A stretch of DNA of 64,000 bases from Siphonodentalium dalli (GCA_032622095.1 CP136061.1:233242944-233306943), one strand, 5' to 3'. Shown: positions 36,967-49,050, numbered from the stretch's first letter. The notes: generated by a model not told the origin, from the letters alone. Program-made: numbers and translations.

Positions 36967-38038
36967 TGAATAAATATTTGGGCGGATTCCATAATTTGAC
37001 GGTATATGAGATGAATGAAAAGACATGTGGACATGTAATCTTGAGGTTATGGGTCATTCAATCGAAACATTTTGATATATTTCGTATTTTAAAAAATGGT
37101 CATATATTTCATAGAAAAACATTCCTGGCTGCTATGGTTAAGTTTATTTAAGTGAGTTTTTAAAAAATAAAAACTCAAATTATCGTTATGATTTGAAAAG
37201 TGACGGATGGCGGGTGAGCATCTGGCCAGATTCCCCATTAACTTAGCTGTTTATTAATTGGATTCGACAATTTTTGGTAAGTGTGTTTGTAACCACGTGT
37301 GAGGGAAACAAAACAGAAAATTGGGCCCTGCCCCGACTTCTTTCCAGAGTCATGGCCCTTATTCTAGTCATAGCAATTTTATGGCCATTTGCACTGGTTA
37401 TGCTGGTAGTGCAATATTTTGAACAAACATCAACCGATACCATTCATAATTGGTGTATGGATCTTGTACAACAATATTTGATCCAGTTTTGCAACATCAG
37501 GTTTGTTCGATTCGTTTTACTTGAGTAATGGCCCTTTAGTTTGTTTTTTTCTAGAATGTTAGTGTGTTAATTTGAACAAATGTCAATGATTCCATTTATA
37601 TTTGGTATATGGCATTTTCACAACTATGTCACAATCGAGGCAGATAACCTGGTTTGTCTGATATTTTTTTTACCTGAATTATGGCCCTTAGTTTGTCTAT
37701 CATTAGTAACATTAAGACCGTTAGCATGATAACTTTAACTGATCAACTGATACTTTCATATTTCGTAAATGAATCTTCCACAACCATATCTCGATCAAGT
37801 TAGAAAATTAGGTTTGTCTGCTTCTTTTTACCTGAGCTATATATACAACCTTAGTTTGTCTATTTTTTATATCAATTTTAAGGCCATTTGTACAATAACT
37901 TGATCAAATGTCATTTATTTATTCAAAACTTTTGATTTTTCACAACAATGTGACGTTCAAGTTCGAAAACCAGATATGTTTGTCTATTTTTAGCAATGTT
38001 AATGCTTTTTGCATAATAACTTTAACAAATGTCAACTG
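36757..38038 (+). repeat. Tandem unit C1 with exon 7a
   Basis: Repeated almost unchanged from 38039. It starts with 'tatcaagacagtagacaccg' and two copies of a 42 bp minisatellite (tgagtttatatgagatgcat onward), then exon 7a, then degenerate about 150 bp repeats ('atggccctta', 'ttgtctgat') to the end. Confidence 0.9.
36931..36966 (+). CDS. DUF4806 gene terminal exon 7a
   Basis: Acceptor ttttctcttaacag followed by ESSDSSFGGSF and a TAG stop, in phase with exon 6a or 6b. AATAAA begins two bases after the stop (36969), probably too close to act as the poly(A) signal. AAAATAAAAA near 37162 is another candidate. Confidence 0.62.
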   Translation, partial: ESSDSSFGGSF

Positions 38039-39360
38039 TATCAAGACAGTAGACACCGTTAATGAGTTTATATGAGATGCATCCAATCAGAATGAGTGTT
38101 ATAGTGAGTTTATATGAGATGCATCCAATCAGAATGAGTGTTATAGTGAGTTTATATGAGATGCATCCAATCAGAATGATTGTTATAGTGACAAATATTC
38201 AACTTGAGTTACAATTGTTACTGTTCTTTGGTTTTTATTTTTCTCTTAACAGGAATCATCTGACAGCAGCTTCGGTGGCAGCTTTTAGTGAATAAATATT
38301 TGGGCGGATTCCATAATTTGACGGTATATGAGATGAATGAAAAGACATGTGGACATGTAATCTTGAGGTTATGGGTCATTCAATCGAAACATTTTGATAT
38401 ATTTCGTATTTTAAAAAATGGTCATATATTTCATAGAAAAACATTCCTGGCTGCTATGGTTAAGTTTATTTAAGTGAGTTTTTAAAAAATAAAAACTCAA
38501 ATTATCGTTATGATTTGAAAAGTGACGGATGGCGGGTGAGCATCTGGCCAGATTCCCCATTAACTTAGCTGTTTATTAATTGGATTAGACAATTTTTGGT
38601 AAGTGTGTTTGTAACCACGTGTGAGGGAAACAAAACAGAAAATTGGGCCCTGCCCCGACTTCTTTCCAGAGTCATGGCCCTTATTCTAGTCATAGCAATT
38701 TTATGGCCATTTGCACTGGTTATGCTGGTAGTGCAATATTTTGAACAAACATCAACCGATACCATTCATAATTGGTGTATGGATCTTGTACAACAATATT
38801 TGATCCAGTTTTGCAACATCAGGTTTGTTCGATTCGTTTTACTTGAGTAATGGCCCTTTAGTTTGTTTTTTTCTAGAATGTTAGTGTGTTAATTTGAACA
38901 AATGTCAATGATTCCATTTATATTTGGTATATGGCATTTTCACAACTATGTCACAATCGAGGCAGATAACCTGGTTTGTCTGATATTTGTTTTACCTGAA
39001 TTATGGCCCTTAGTTTGTCTATCATTAGTAACATTAAGACCGTTAGCATGATAACTTTAACTGATCAACTGATACTTTCATATTTCGTAAATGAATCTTC
39101 CACAACCATATCTCGATCAAGTTAGAAAATTAGGTTTGTCTGCTTCTTTTTACCTGAGCTATATATACAACCTTAGTTTGTCTATTTTTTATATCAATTT
39201 TAAGGCCATTTGTACAATAACTTGATCAAATGTCATTTATTTATTCAAAACTTTTGATTTTTCACAACAATGTGACGTTCAAGTTCGAAAACCAGATATG
39301 TTTGTCTATTTTTAGCAATGTTAATGCTTTTTGCATAATAACTTTAACAAATGTCAACTG
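38039..39360 (+). repeat. Tandem unit C2 with exon 7b
   Basis: Offset is 1280 before the minisatellite and 1322 after, because this unit has three 42 bp copies instead of two. Only a couple of base differences are visible elsewhere (for example near 38586 and 38988). Confidence 0.9.
38253..38288 (+). CDS. Duplicate terminal exon 7b
   Basis: Exact copy of exon 7a with its acceptor, carried by the 1.3 kb tandem repeat. It encodes the same 11 residues and stop, so using it changes only the 3' UTR. Confidence 0.55.
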   Translation, partial: ESSDSSFGGSF

Positions 39361-40200
39361 AATACTCTTCCACAATAATATCTCGAAAAAAAAATGTCAA
39401 CCAATTTGAACTGCATATCTTACAGATTGACTCCTGTAGAAAAAAATTGATGCGCAACACTAGTTTCTCATTGGATATGTAATTTTAATTTGGATATTTA
39501 ATTTTAATTTTCATGTAATTTTTCATCGTAATTGGCTGTTTCATTGGACTTAGCCCATAACATAGGAGTATTTTGACAACCAGCACTTATGTTTATTAAT
39601 GTGTAGCATTTTATTACCACTTTACATTACCTAAGGCCAGTTTCTCATGCCAAAAAAAATTGAAAAGTATGAAAAACATCAACAGAGCATTCCATCTCTT
39701 TATGAGGTAGCTATGTGTCCATATTACCTGAATAGGGGTCCATAAAACTTAGTTTACAGATTCCTTGTGATTTATTTCATTAAAAATCACCCAATAGAGT
39801 ATCATTCATACACTTTATACTGAGTTTGAATTCATCCCATATGTTGAACACATGTTTGAAGATGGTTACAAATTACTTACAGTAACAAATCTAAAATTTG
39901 AATCAGGGGTAAAAGGGTCTGTTTGATTTCACTACTGTGCATGTTTGTATTAAAATGTACCACAATTATTTTGTACCGATTAAAAATTATATTATTATTG
40001 TAAACATTGTTATACTGAGTGAGCAGTATTATTAAATGAGATTGTTTTTGTGGATGTGTGTATGATGGAATAATACAGGTTAAATTTGAACCATAGTTTG
40101 ATCCAATGATTTCTGGCAAAATAAAGTTATGTGCCATTAATTATTATTTAAAAATTCAATTCCAAATTAAAACTGGAGGTTAAATTAAAATATAGGGTCT
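39361..40200. other. Non-coding
   Basis: AT-rich DNA. No gene, repeat family or regulatory site recognised. Confidence 0.5.
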
Positions 40201-40204
40201 CTTA

Positions 40205-40548
40205 GTGAACATTCAGACGACCACGATTCAATCATAATAGAAGTAACCGGTAGTTGGACTGCGCATGCTCACGTCAATATCGCATGTCAAAAAATAAAAT
40301 CAAGCACTGTTTGATTATAGATTCAAAATCATGGCATATCCTTGGATACCTCCACTTGAGACGTAACCGCAGTCGTGTGTACGTAATAATCATAGCTGGA
40401 AAGATCGTAGGGTAGTCAATCACATGGTTATGAACAACCTATGATATCATGTATGATGACATTGCTATCATGTAAACAAACTATCCACAATTTTTTTCAG
40501 AGCCCGATCCTCCGCTTACAATTGAATCGTGGTCGTCTGAATGTTCAC
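40205..40548. mobile_element. TTA-flanked MITE (Harbinger-like)
   Basis: Terminal inverted repeats of about 29 bp begin GTGAACATTCAGACGACCAC. Both ends are flanked by TTA (40202-40204 and 40549-40551). TTA duplications suggest PIF/Harbinger. The interior is non-coding. Confidence 0.75.
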
Positions 40549-41449
40549 TTAGATGATTTTTGTTTGAGCTGTGTGGCTGACTTCAGAAATTTAGTTCTCA
40601 ATGTTTTGAATGTCATATATTTTGCCAGAGTTGGTTGTCTTGAGTGTCATTCTCCATTAATGTTTCAATTTCTTGTCGATATCTTTTTTTAAATGAAATT
40701 TGGTCATATATCATAAGGGACTTGCCTGGATTTTTTTCTTATTTTTTGTCTGGAATAATTTATAGAATGCATTTTAGTGAGAATAACCATTTTTCCAATC
40801 ATTCTCTATTCTTACCATACATCTCAAAGTATCTGGGTGTACTTGATATATCGACAACAAAATGTGCCCCATGTCGCCTCTGGATTATCAATTGAGGATT
40901 AATTATCCAACACTATTTATGCTATTTACCATTTTTGAGGTTTTAACTTTTTGTGTTGGATCGGTTGTTTATCACAAGAATAACTTTTTTAACCATGTTT
41001 TTAAGTTGTCACAATTTGTAAGTATAACTTAGTTATACGAACATGTTTTGAAGCAATTTTTTAAAACTCTCGCTTCCATTGTAGAAACCTATACACATAA
41101 TGCGGCTTTACTGGGCTATCAGTTGTCATGATAGGTCAGTAATATTGCCATACTCTATTTCCCTATGTGCATTGCTGTCGTTAATTTGTTTTCTATTTTG
41201 GATAATAAACTGATGAAATTGATCTACATTGTGTCTTCAAGACCGGGGTAACGAGATCATTACCATTATATTCAGCCTTCAAGCTCTACTTTATTACACA
41301 CCCGCTGGTGTGAGGCACATGTATTCAACTGAATACCAGCAATTGAACACATATTGTTGTATACCTGCTGGAGTTGACATTGATTCCAAGAGTGATGATG
41401 TGCATAAGACCAACTGATGCACTTCAGGTGATGCACAGATAATTACCAG

Positions 41450-41960
41450 TTTTTAGCTCACCTGAGACGAAGTCTCCGTTGGAGGTATAGTCATCACTCG
41501 TCCGTCCGTCCATCCATCCGTCAACAATTCTTTGAACATCTTCTCCTCCCAATCCATAAGCCCGATTTGGTTCATATTTGGTGTGGATGTTCCCTAGGTG
41601 ACTCTCATTCAGATTTGTTCAAATGAGGTCACTGGGTCAAATAGTTGCGAAGCCAGGGCCATAACTCTGTAATTCTGTAACGACTTCTCAAATTTCATTG
41701 GGCCAAATGGGTTCTGTTATTCAGATTTGTTCAAATGATGTCACTGAGTCGAATGTGGGCAGTGACATAACTAAAAAAAAAAAAAAATTAAATTTGGATT
41801 TTGGGAATTTTCACGTAAATACTCAATTTAACAATTTTTTTTATTTTTTTTTAACCATTTTATAAATTTGAAAAAAATGACACCATTATAACATCTGCAG
41901 AGTTATGAAACTTTAATCTTCTGAAATTACAGAAATATTCCTTTACCCATCCCCCTCTCA
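41450..41960 (+). repeat. Mollusc-type dispersed repeat
   Basis: 'ttagctcacctgagacgaag' then (GTCC)n and 'tttgaacatcttctcctccc', followed by 'cagatttgttcaaatgaggt' in two diverged copies. Flanking 40552-41450 holds nothing recognised. Confidence 0.6.
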
Positions 41961-42043
41961 CATGGCCCAGACCCACCCCCACCCCACCCTGCAGTGGACT
42001 GCACCCAACCAACATCCCTTCCAAATCTCCAGCTTCCACTTAA

Positions 42044-42537
42044 AGGCACGTGAGGCCTTAGTTATCGAAAATATTCATATTTGTTGCAATCACCGTAAAC
42101 AGAAAAACATTAAAACGCATACAGTTTCGTTCATATATACCATGACCATCGCGTAAACAGCATGTTATCATAAAGATTTACTATATTTTACATAAGCAAG
42201 AGCCTGATTGTGTTACAGGAGACAGCACAATGCTGCTGGCTAATCACACACAAATGGCATAAACGCTCTTTATTCGTTCCATATCAGGAATTCACAAACA
42301 AAGAACGCTCTTTATATTTACCATCATAATATAAACAAACACCAGAAAAGTTACTTTTTATGCTTTTGTTTACATAACAATGGTCAAACAAATGACAATA
42401 ACATACTGTTTATGCGATATTTCTTATTTGTATACGGACACAGTCTGTCTAAAAAAAATTGTTCTTTCTGTTTGTGGCGGTTTTTGACGGGTGGAAATAT
42501 TTTCACAGGATACCCACCGCCAAGGCCAACCGTACCT
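42044..42537. mobile_element. TTAA-flanked MITE, family AGGCACGTGAGGCC, copy 1
   Basis: 494 bp, flanked by TTAA (42040-42043, 42538-42541). Ends AGGCACGTGAGGCCTTA and complement of AGGTACGGTTGGCCTTG, an imperfect inverted repeat. Identical in layout to 55270-55763 and 62719-63211. Minus-strand ORFs reading VGLGGGYPVKIFPP come from this element in two copies and are not a gene. Confidence 0.85.
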
Positions 42538-42635
42538 TTAATAACTGTTCTTTTAAAGTTGCAGATATATCTTTGTGGATAGAAAAGAGACAGGCCATCT
42601 TTAATTGAAACATTGCTGATATCTGATCTAAACAA

Positions 42636-43029
42636 GCCTGCAAATAGTCTGTCATTTGTAGAATGAGGTCTCCAGAGGGTGAGGTTAGCGACGCTATGCC
42701 AAACAGCGGGCTAGCATCACCAAATTCACCCTCTGGGAACCTCATTCTGCTTAGGCCTCAACTGCTATGGGAGACCTAGAACTTCCCAGTTGAAGTTGGT
42801 GATGTTCACCCATTAGTCACCTCAATTGTGCATTTTATCTTCAGCAAATTAGGGGGATATTGAAACTTTCCAGAATGGAAAAATTTACTAAAATCAATGT
42901 ACTTTGAGACAATTGATGATTTCCCGAAGATGAGGCCTAAGCAGAAAGTGGTCCCCAGAGGGTGAATTTGGTCTAAATTCACCATCTGGGGACCTCATTC
43001 TACAGATGACAGACACACTATTTGCAGGC
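42636..43029. mobile_element. Palindromic MITE (ends GCCTGCAAATAGT)
   Basis: Inverted ends of about 50 bp (GCCTGCAAATAGTCTGTCAT, AGAATGAGGT) and a second nested inverted pair with 'attctgcttaggcctcaa' and complement. No target duplication is clear. No coding potential. Confidence 0.7.
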
Positions 43030-43368
43030 ATGAATTTTCATACTTGTTTTGAAACTACCCAGTGTTGCAAGAATGTGAGTAAATGGGTAAATGTTATTCA
43101 AATACCGTTAATTGACCCCATTGAGTTTACTAAAGCAATTGAAATTTTGATGTTCACAAAGTAGTGACTCAAAATGGATAGTGTTCATTATTTTGAAATA
43201 TCATGAGGGTTCATTGTTCTGAAGGTTCTTTATTCCTGAGGTTCTCTATTCTGAAAGTATCACATGGTTTTTAGCTCAACTTTACTTTGTAAAGTTTGAG
43301 CTATTGCCATGGCTTGGTATCCGTCGCCTGCGTGTGTGGGTGATTCATCAACAATTTCCTTTAGCACG

Positions 43369-44420
43369 GGCTACAGGTCGTACCTTTGGTCGGATCATTA
43401 TAAAATTTGTCATAGCTATTGACATTCACATGTAGATGGCAACGAGTCATTTTGGGGTCATTCGGAAAAAAAACATGCCCGCCAGCGGCCATCTTAGATT
43501 TCAAAATTCAATCCATTAGCACGGGCTAAATTTGTCATGGATGTTAATATTGACATGTAGATGGGAACGAGTAATTTTGGGGTCGATCAGCCATAAAACA
43601 TGGCCGCTGGCAGCCATCTTGAATTTTACTCTTTGCGTGACTAAATCCTTTGGCATGGGCTACAGGTCATACCTTTGGTCGGATCATTATGAAATTTGTA
43701 ATGGCTGTTGACATTGACATGTAGATGGGAATAAGTCATTTTGGGGTCATTCGGCAAAAAAACATGGCCACCAGCGGCCATCTTGGATTTCAAAATTCAA
43801 TCCATTAGCACAGGCTACCTGCCGGAGTGTTTGTTTGATCATCATGAAATTTGCCATGGAAGTTAATATTGACATGTAGATGGGAATGAGTCATCAGCCA
43901 TCTTGGATTTTACTTTTTGCATGACAATCCTTTGTCACGGTCTACAGATCGTACCTTTGGTAGGATCGTCATGAAATTTGTCATGGATGTTAATATTGAC
44001 ATGTAGATGGGAACGAGTCATTTTGGGGACATAAAACATGGCCGCTGTCTTGGATTTTACTCTTTGCATGACTAAATCATTTGGAATGAGCTACAAGTCG
44101 TACCTTTGGGTGGATCATTATGTAATTTGTCATGGCTGTAAAACATTGACATATATATGGGAACGTGTCATTTTGGCGTCATTCGACAAAAAAACATGGC
44201 CACCAGCGGCCATCTTGTTTTCAAAATTCAATCCATTAGCACAGACTACAGGCCGGAATTTTTGTCTGATCATGGCACACCCTACAATCCACTTCCCTCA
44301 GCCGATCATCACCAAACTTCATAGTAATCTACTAGATGGAAGCTATCAAATGTTTTTTAATTTCTTTCGAAAACATAGCCGCCAGCAACCATCTTGGATT
44401 TTACTTTATATATATCTCTT
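43369..44420 (+). repeat. Array of alternating about 150 bp units
   Basis: About seven diverged units, each with 'aaatttgtcatgg', 'ttgacatgtagatgggaa' and 'ggccatcttgga'. Units alternate between a type ending 'caaaattcaatccattagca' and one ending 'actctttgcatgactaaat', so the higher-order period is about 300 bp. The mollusc-style prefix 'ttttagctcaactttacttt' precedes it at 43270. Confidence 0.75.
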
Positions 44421-45590
44421 CATGTTGATAATCTAGTATCACTTAGACATTTCAACTTTGTGCATTCCTAATCGCTCCATTGACTGTAACATAAGAAATT
44501 ATTACCTTTCCAAGTTGAGCTACAGTGTCATTGGCACTTTCATTTTTATTCTGAGGGTTCTGTATTCAGAAAGCATGGAATTGTGAATTTTTTTTGTTGA
44601 AAATCCAGTAGGAAACAATTAAACATGTCCGATCCGATTGGACACGACGAGACTGCTAATTGTGCGCTGTAAATACTGTCTATATTGGAAATTAATGAGC
44701 TCGAATTTATGGGTCCCGATCATGTTTCAAGATGGGAGCCATCAATTTGTTGCCAAATTCTTGTAAAAACATGGCACAATACAATGCCTTCACTGAAACG
44801 TTGTGACTTTCCTTAAACTTTATCATAAAATTGATCCCCCTAGTTGAGCTACATGTACAGTGTCATTGACAATTTCATTTATTTTCAGCTTTTGTCAGGC
44901 ACCCAAACGATCACGCTACCACTGTCCAATAGTGGTAAACATCAAAGAGCATTTTGGATGCCTTTGTGAGTTGACACGGTGGATGTGTCTTACCAATGGT
45001 GTTAATAATAATAAATAGTTTTTCTTAAATTACTTTGAATACATTTGACTAATTTTGGTGTTAAATTGGCTCATTTTTAAATGCCCGAAATACAAGCAAT
45101 ACCACATTAAGTTGTATGAACAATGAACATTTGGAATGAAGAACCATCGGAATAAAGACATGCCCCCCTCAAAATCATTAGACTCTCTTATCTACTCAGG
45201 CTCTTTCTGCTTATTTGTTTAAAAATGTGTACACATTTGTCTCAAATAGGAATTGGATTCTCAAGCTTTAACTTAATTTAAAGAGGCTAGCTCACACAAT
45301 AGAGTAATCTTACTGCATATTGATACAAAATGTGAACCATTGAAATATGTATTCAGGGTTACACCTGAACTGAGCCATCAATGTAAGGCAAAGGGTCGAT
45401 AGTATATATAGCCGACAATAGGCATTAAGGTATGCCAGTAAATGGCCACAAGTGCATCACAGCAATGGGTCAATAACATGCCTCTAAATAGCTACTAGTA
45501 CATGACAGCAATGGGTCATTGATATGGCAAAACAAAGAGCGTATTTTTTTCTCACTTCTGTGCCAAAAATTTAAAGCCACTTTCACACTT
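44421..45590. other. Non-coding
   Basis: No gene recognised. A splice-acceptor-like 'tttattttcag' at 44880-44890 precedes a short open stretch that I could not assign. Confidence 0.4.
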
Positions 45591-45793
45591 GTCCCTTTCT
45601 GGATCGTTTTAAGCATATATTGATAATATCATTGGACCTTTCACACGTGTCAGGAAAACGCATCCGGCAATTTCATTTATTGGCTGGGACTAAAAATGGT
45701 CCATTTCTAGATAAATTAACGAAAAAGGAAATGCTGCGTGACATCATATCCCCACAGCGCACATGCGTTTATCTTTTATAAGTTATTCTTAAA

Positions 45794-45955
45794 ATGCCAA
45801 AGGGGAAAGAGAATGATCTCAATGTCATCAAGGATCTTATCGGTCGTGTCAGGAAATATATTGACCTATATTCAACCTGAAGCATAGAAGTAATTACGAT
45901 GCACATAAATGCCTGATTTCTTGGCAGGAAGTAAAATTAGTTGGAATATGATGGC
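45794..45955 (+). pseudogene. MADF/Myb-like domain fragment, frameshifted
   Basis: MPKGKENDLNVIKDLIGRVR then KYIDLYST and a stop at 45878. In another frame the text continues NYDAHKCLISWQEVKL. The pattern 'I..V..y..LY....  .Y.dahk....W.ev' is that of MADF domains, DNA-binding modules found in host factors and in the second protein of Harbinger transposons. One frameshift and no downstream frame make it a relic. The surrounding DNA does not show an intact transposon. Confidence 0.4.
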
Positions 45956-46129
45956 CACAGTATCACACGGAATCTATCGAAGGCCGCTCCGAGCAATCGG
46001 GGGCCGCTCTGAGCAGCCAGTGAGGCACTCAGAGTTTTGGAGACAGGAATTTAGAACTCTGCACTAAATCAAAGATTCCGGACAAATGGAGATGTATGTT
46101 TTTTCTGTTTTAGGTTTACCCATGGTTAT

Positions 46130-46362
46130 ATGCCCTATCAATAACTCGCGGCCATTTTGGATCCACCAGGTCCAGTTCAGTGGTTTTACTTAACTTTCCA
46201 TATATGGAAGTCCTGAATAATTCAAAAGCTCCATATATGGAAATGCTACTCCAAATCTTTGACCTGTGGCACTGAAATCACGGAACTGGGGCTGGATGAA
46301 TCCATGAAACCACGGAACCGGACCAGGTGGATCCAAAATGACCGCGAGTTAGTGATAGGACA
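46130..46362. mobile_element. Palindromic MITE (ends ATGCCCTATCA)
   Basis: Both halves read atg(c/t)cctatca(a/c)taactcgcgg..ttggatccacc(a/t)ggtcc. The arms of about 100 bp meet around 'tccatatatgga' repeats. A half copy is at 29195-29297. Confidence 0.8.
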
Positions 46363-47340
46363 TTTTGTCCAGCAAGTATTGAGCGGTGTGGAACGACAGA
46401 GAAAACAATATATAATGCTGCAGGTGCACTGCCAAAAATATTTTCTTAATTTGAGAAGAAAAAAAACACAAGAAATACAAGAATGATGATTTTTTTTAAT
46501 AAAAAAATTAAATCTTTTGTTTGCATGGTATTTTCTTTAACAAAATGTAAGTACATGTATAATAAATTTTAATCTAGAATGCTTTTCTTGAAGCTAAAAA
46601 ATGAATTTACTTGCATAAGTTGTTTATATTCTTGTTTCAAGTAAAGTCTAAGAAACTTCAATTTTTCTGGGGAGAATAACTGGAAAATGTAAGAAAGCAA
46701 GACAATTTGAAATAGTTTCTTGAAACTAGAAAGTGAATTTTCTAGAGCTAGAAATTATTAAGGCTGCAAATTGGTAAATATAGTAGTATTTGGAGATTTA
46801 AAAAGCAGAAATAAGGTAATAGGTAGAGAATTGTTATGTTTCAGAGAGAAAGAGAGAGAGAGAAATGTACTGGAATGTACAATTAACAGGTTGAAAGATG
46901 TTTATATTTTGACAACTGTGGGGACGATTTATAGATCCTCTATATATACACACACATATATACACTTGGTCCTGCCTGGTCCAAGTTTCCTTGTACATAT
47001 CAGTAGAGGGAAGATGCCAGTTTGTTCTGAACTCATCAACAGTTATCAAATGTAAGCGGTAATTTAATGTGGAAGATATATTTGATGTAATGTTTACATA
47101 ATAACAAGATCGTCGCTAATATTTAAAAGAACAAGGGATAGATAGTAGGCTGATACACTGATAGCAAACACAGTCCCAAATCACACTATATATGAACGAT
47201 TTTCGTTCCCTTTGTCTTAACTTGGTAACAACTTTGTTTTTCGTAGTTGATATAGATTGGTGCAAAACTAATTTATTCTTGGCATTATATAGGGGATGCA
47301 TTTATATAATTATGATTTGTTTTCTTGAAGAATTATATTT
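46363..47340. other. Non-coding with simple repeats
   Basis: (GA)n at 46843-46864 and TATACACA-type repeats at 46938-46966. Otherwise AT-rich DNA with nothing recognised. Confidence 0.5.
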
Positions 47341-47359
47341 GCTATTGATATCTGCACCA

Positions 47360-47527
47360 GTGTTTCTTTACTGGCCCTTCGATGGCAGACACCGAAGGCC
47401 AATTAAAGGTGCATCGCAGTTGGTCATCGATGGGCATTACTGGCATGTTATTGGCACGAATACGGCCAAATGTTTTAGTGCGAGATTGACGTTCATCAGT
47501 CTAAACTTCTCCAACATCAGTGCGTGA
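47360..47527 (+). pseudogene. Possible FLYWCH-type zinc-finger relic
   Basis: Within the frame 47192-47527 the stretch KGASQLVIDGHYWHV.. KCFSARLTF loosely follows FLYWCH fingers (G..LV.DG..YW.C....C.AR). The usual Cys after YW is missing. Speculative. Confidence 0.2.
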
Positions 47528-47689
47528 GAGGCATCGTCACTGGGATGATAACTCTCAAATGAGGACTTAAAGGGACACAAAATTCTCGTAGTGGGTAAAT
47601 GTGCAAAAATATAAAAGTCTGTGAATAACATCACCACTAAGAACATGGAGAAATAATTCTCGTGTTGAAAACATTGTTATGGAATTAAA

Positions 47690-48185
47690 ACTGCCACTGT
47701 GACGTGTGTCAGAAGGAATTCAGTCCGACCATACGAGTGTGACGTGTGTCAGAATGAATTCAGTCCGACCATACGAGTGTGACGTGTGTCAGACGGAATT
47801 CAGTCATATCTGATGTCTGACAATGTATAAGAGCAACACCATTATAAAATTGTTAAAGAATACAAGAACAAATTATTAAAATTGTACAAAATTGTTAGGC
47901 CAATGCATTCTCTTATATATGCGAGGCGACCTATGGTCGACTCGCATATATAAGAGAATGCATTGGCACAGGGTAAAATAAATCCCGACTTCCGACTGGA
48001 TTTGATATGGCGGGTCACATTTAGTGATTCAGAAAACCTGGCAACACACAAGAGAATCACACCGGCGATCATCCACGAGAATGTGACGTGTGTCGGAAGG
48101 CGTTTAATTAGTCCGGAAACCTTACAGTTCATATGAGAATCCACACAGGCGATCGCCGATACGAATGTGACACTATATGCCATGT
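47690..48185 (+). pseudogene. Plus-strand C2H2 zinc-finger relic
   Basis: Three repeats of a finger start (tgtgacgtgtgtcag) at 47698, 47738 and 47777, then a hairpin insertion at 47898-47965, then ECDVCRKAF, a stop codon, SGNLTVHMRIHTGDRRYECD. Same TGDR linker style as the minus-strand arrays at 935 and 49517. Broken. Confidence 0.7.
47898..47965. repeat. Hairpin 'ccaatgcattctcttatata'
   Basis: Arms 'gccaatgcattctcttatat' plus 'atgcgag' and complement around 'gcgacctatggtcgac'. The same hairpin lies at 62440-62508 with its centre reversed. Confidence 0.85.
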
Positions 48186-48535
48186 CTCATGTGTGTTCGC
48201 TGGCTATCGTATACGTAATGGTTCTTGATCCCAAAAGTAATGATACATTCGGTTGAACAACAAGAGTATAAATAAATAGGAAAATGTTCCATTATCTATA
48301 CCCATATCACACGTATTATTATAGTGGATTCCATTACGAGAAAAAATATAGGTTTTTTTTATTAGCTGTTAAATTCTCAGGTAACATTTATGATATCGTA
48401 AAGAGGCTTGGTCAAATAACAGTGCTTCTGTATAATCAGGAGATGAGCTCGGGGAATAGGGATAAATCTACACAATAAACCATGTCTCAGGCGTGTGTTC
48501 GAAGGTTACCGTGGTGTGTGTATGTAGCAGACAAG

Positions 48536-49050
48536 TGCCTATCAGCCCAGGGGGGGGGGTAGTAAAAAATTTACAGGAAGGTATGCCGGGGTGGGTGGGT
48601 GGCCCGAGTGGCAACAACGCGACTATCAATGGCTAGAATATAACGGTCATCACACTGTTCATCAGTGCACCAAGCCAATCAGTGAAATATTTGAATGTCT
48701 ATCAACATTTATATCTCAGTCTATCTCAGAAGGTTGTTGTATCATAAAAACGTAGATTAAGTACATTTTTGCATGATAAATATGACCGATATCATAAAAA
48801 AAGCGTCCAAATAGCGGCCATTTTGAAAACGGTTGCCATGGAGACGAGAGCACGTCGACATCGCGATCACCCAAAATGTTTTGAAGCACATTGTCCAAGG
48901 ATCAACCCCAACATAAAACCTTGCGTCCACTCGGAAAATCCTACGGGGATATAGACTAGGGCCTGTATTATGATGGGTCCCCGAAAATGCCAGATGCAAA
49001 AAAACGGCATACCTTCCTGTTTTTTTCTTCCTACCCCTACCCCTGATCAG
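48536..49050. repeat. Inverted repeat spanning the unit 1/unit 2 junction
   Basis: 'gtagtaaaaaattt..aaggtatgcc' at 48561-48588 is the complement of text at about 432-465. Unit 2 retains 'ggcatacctt' (49002-49014) but has substitutions beyond it. The junction near 48970 lies between the two arms. Confidence 0.5.

Larger units (their letters stand above)
391..48970 (+). repeat. Unit 1 of putative large tandem duplication
   Basis: Sequence from about 391 reappears in the same order and orientation from 48971. The part seen twice is 391 to about 15078. The rest of the unit is inferred from the spacing (about 48.6 kb at the left end, 48.9 kb at the right end of the overlap). High similarity is broken by clean insertions and deletions, listed as separate features. 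Confidence 0.7.

Noticed and set aside
36782-36973. ORFs starting MSLYEMHPIRMS in both tandem units
   Set aside because: They read through the 42 bp minisatellite and the terminal exon in a different frame; the exon frame (ESSDSSFGGSF, stop) fits the gene.
37274-37528. 84-codon ORF with hydrophobic run (VIAILWPFALVMLVV), twice
   Set aside because: Falls in degenerate about 150 bp repeats with 'atggccctta' cores; repeat-derived frame.
42384-42635. Minus-strand ORF with VGLGGGYPVKIFPP, repeated at 63058
   Set aside because: Lies inside the TTAA-flanked MITE family, and the similarity is due to element copies, not a gene family.
44880-45000. Possible exon after 'tttattttcag'
   Set aside because: No matching donor, phase partner or recognisable protein; does not fit the DUF4806 gene.
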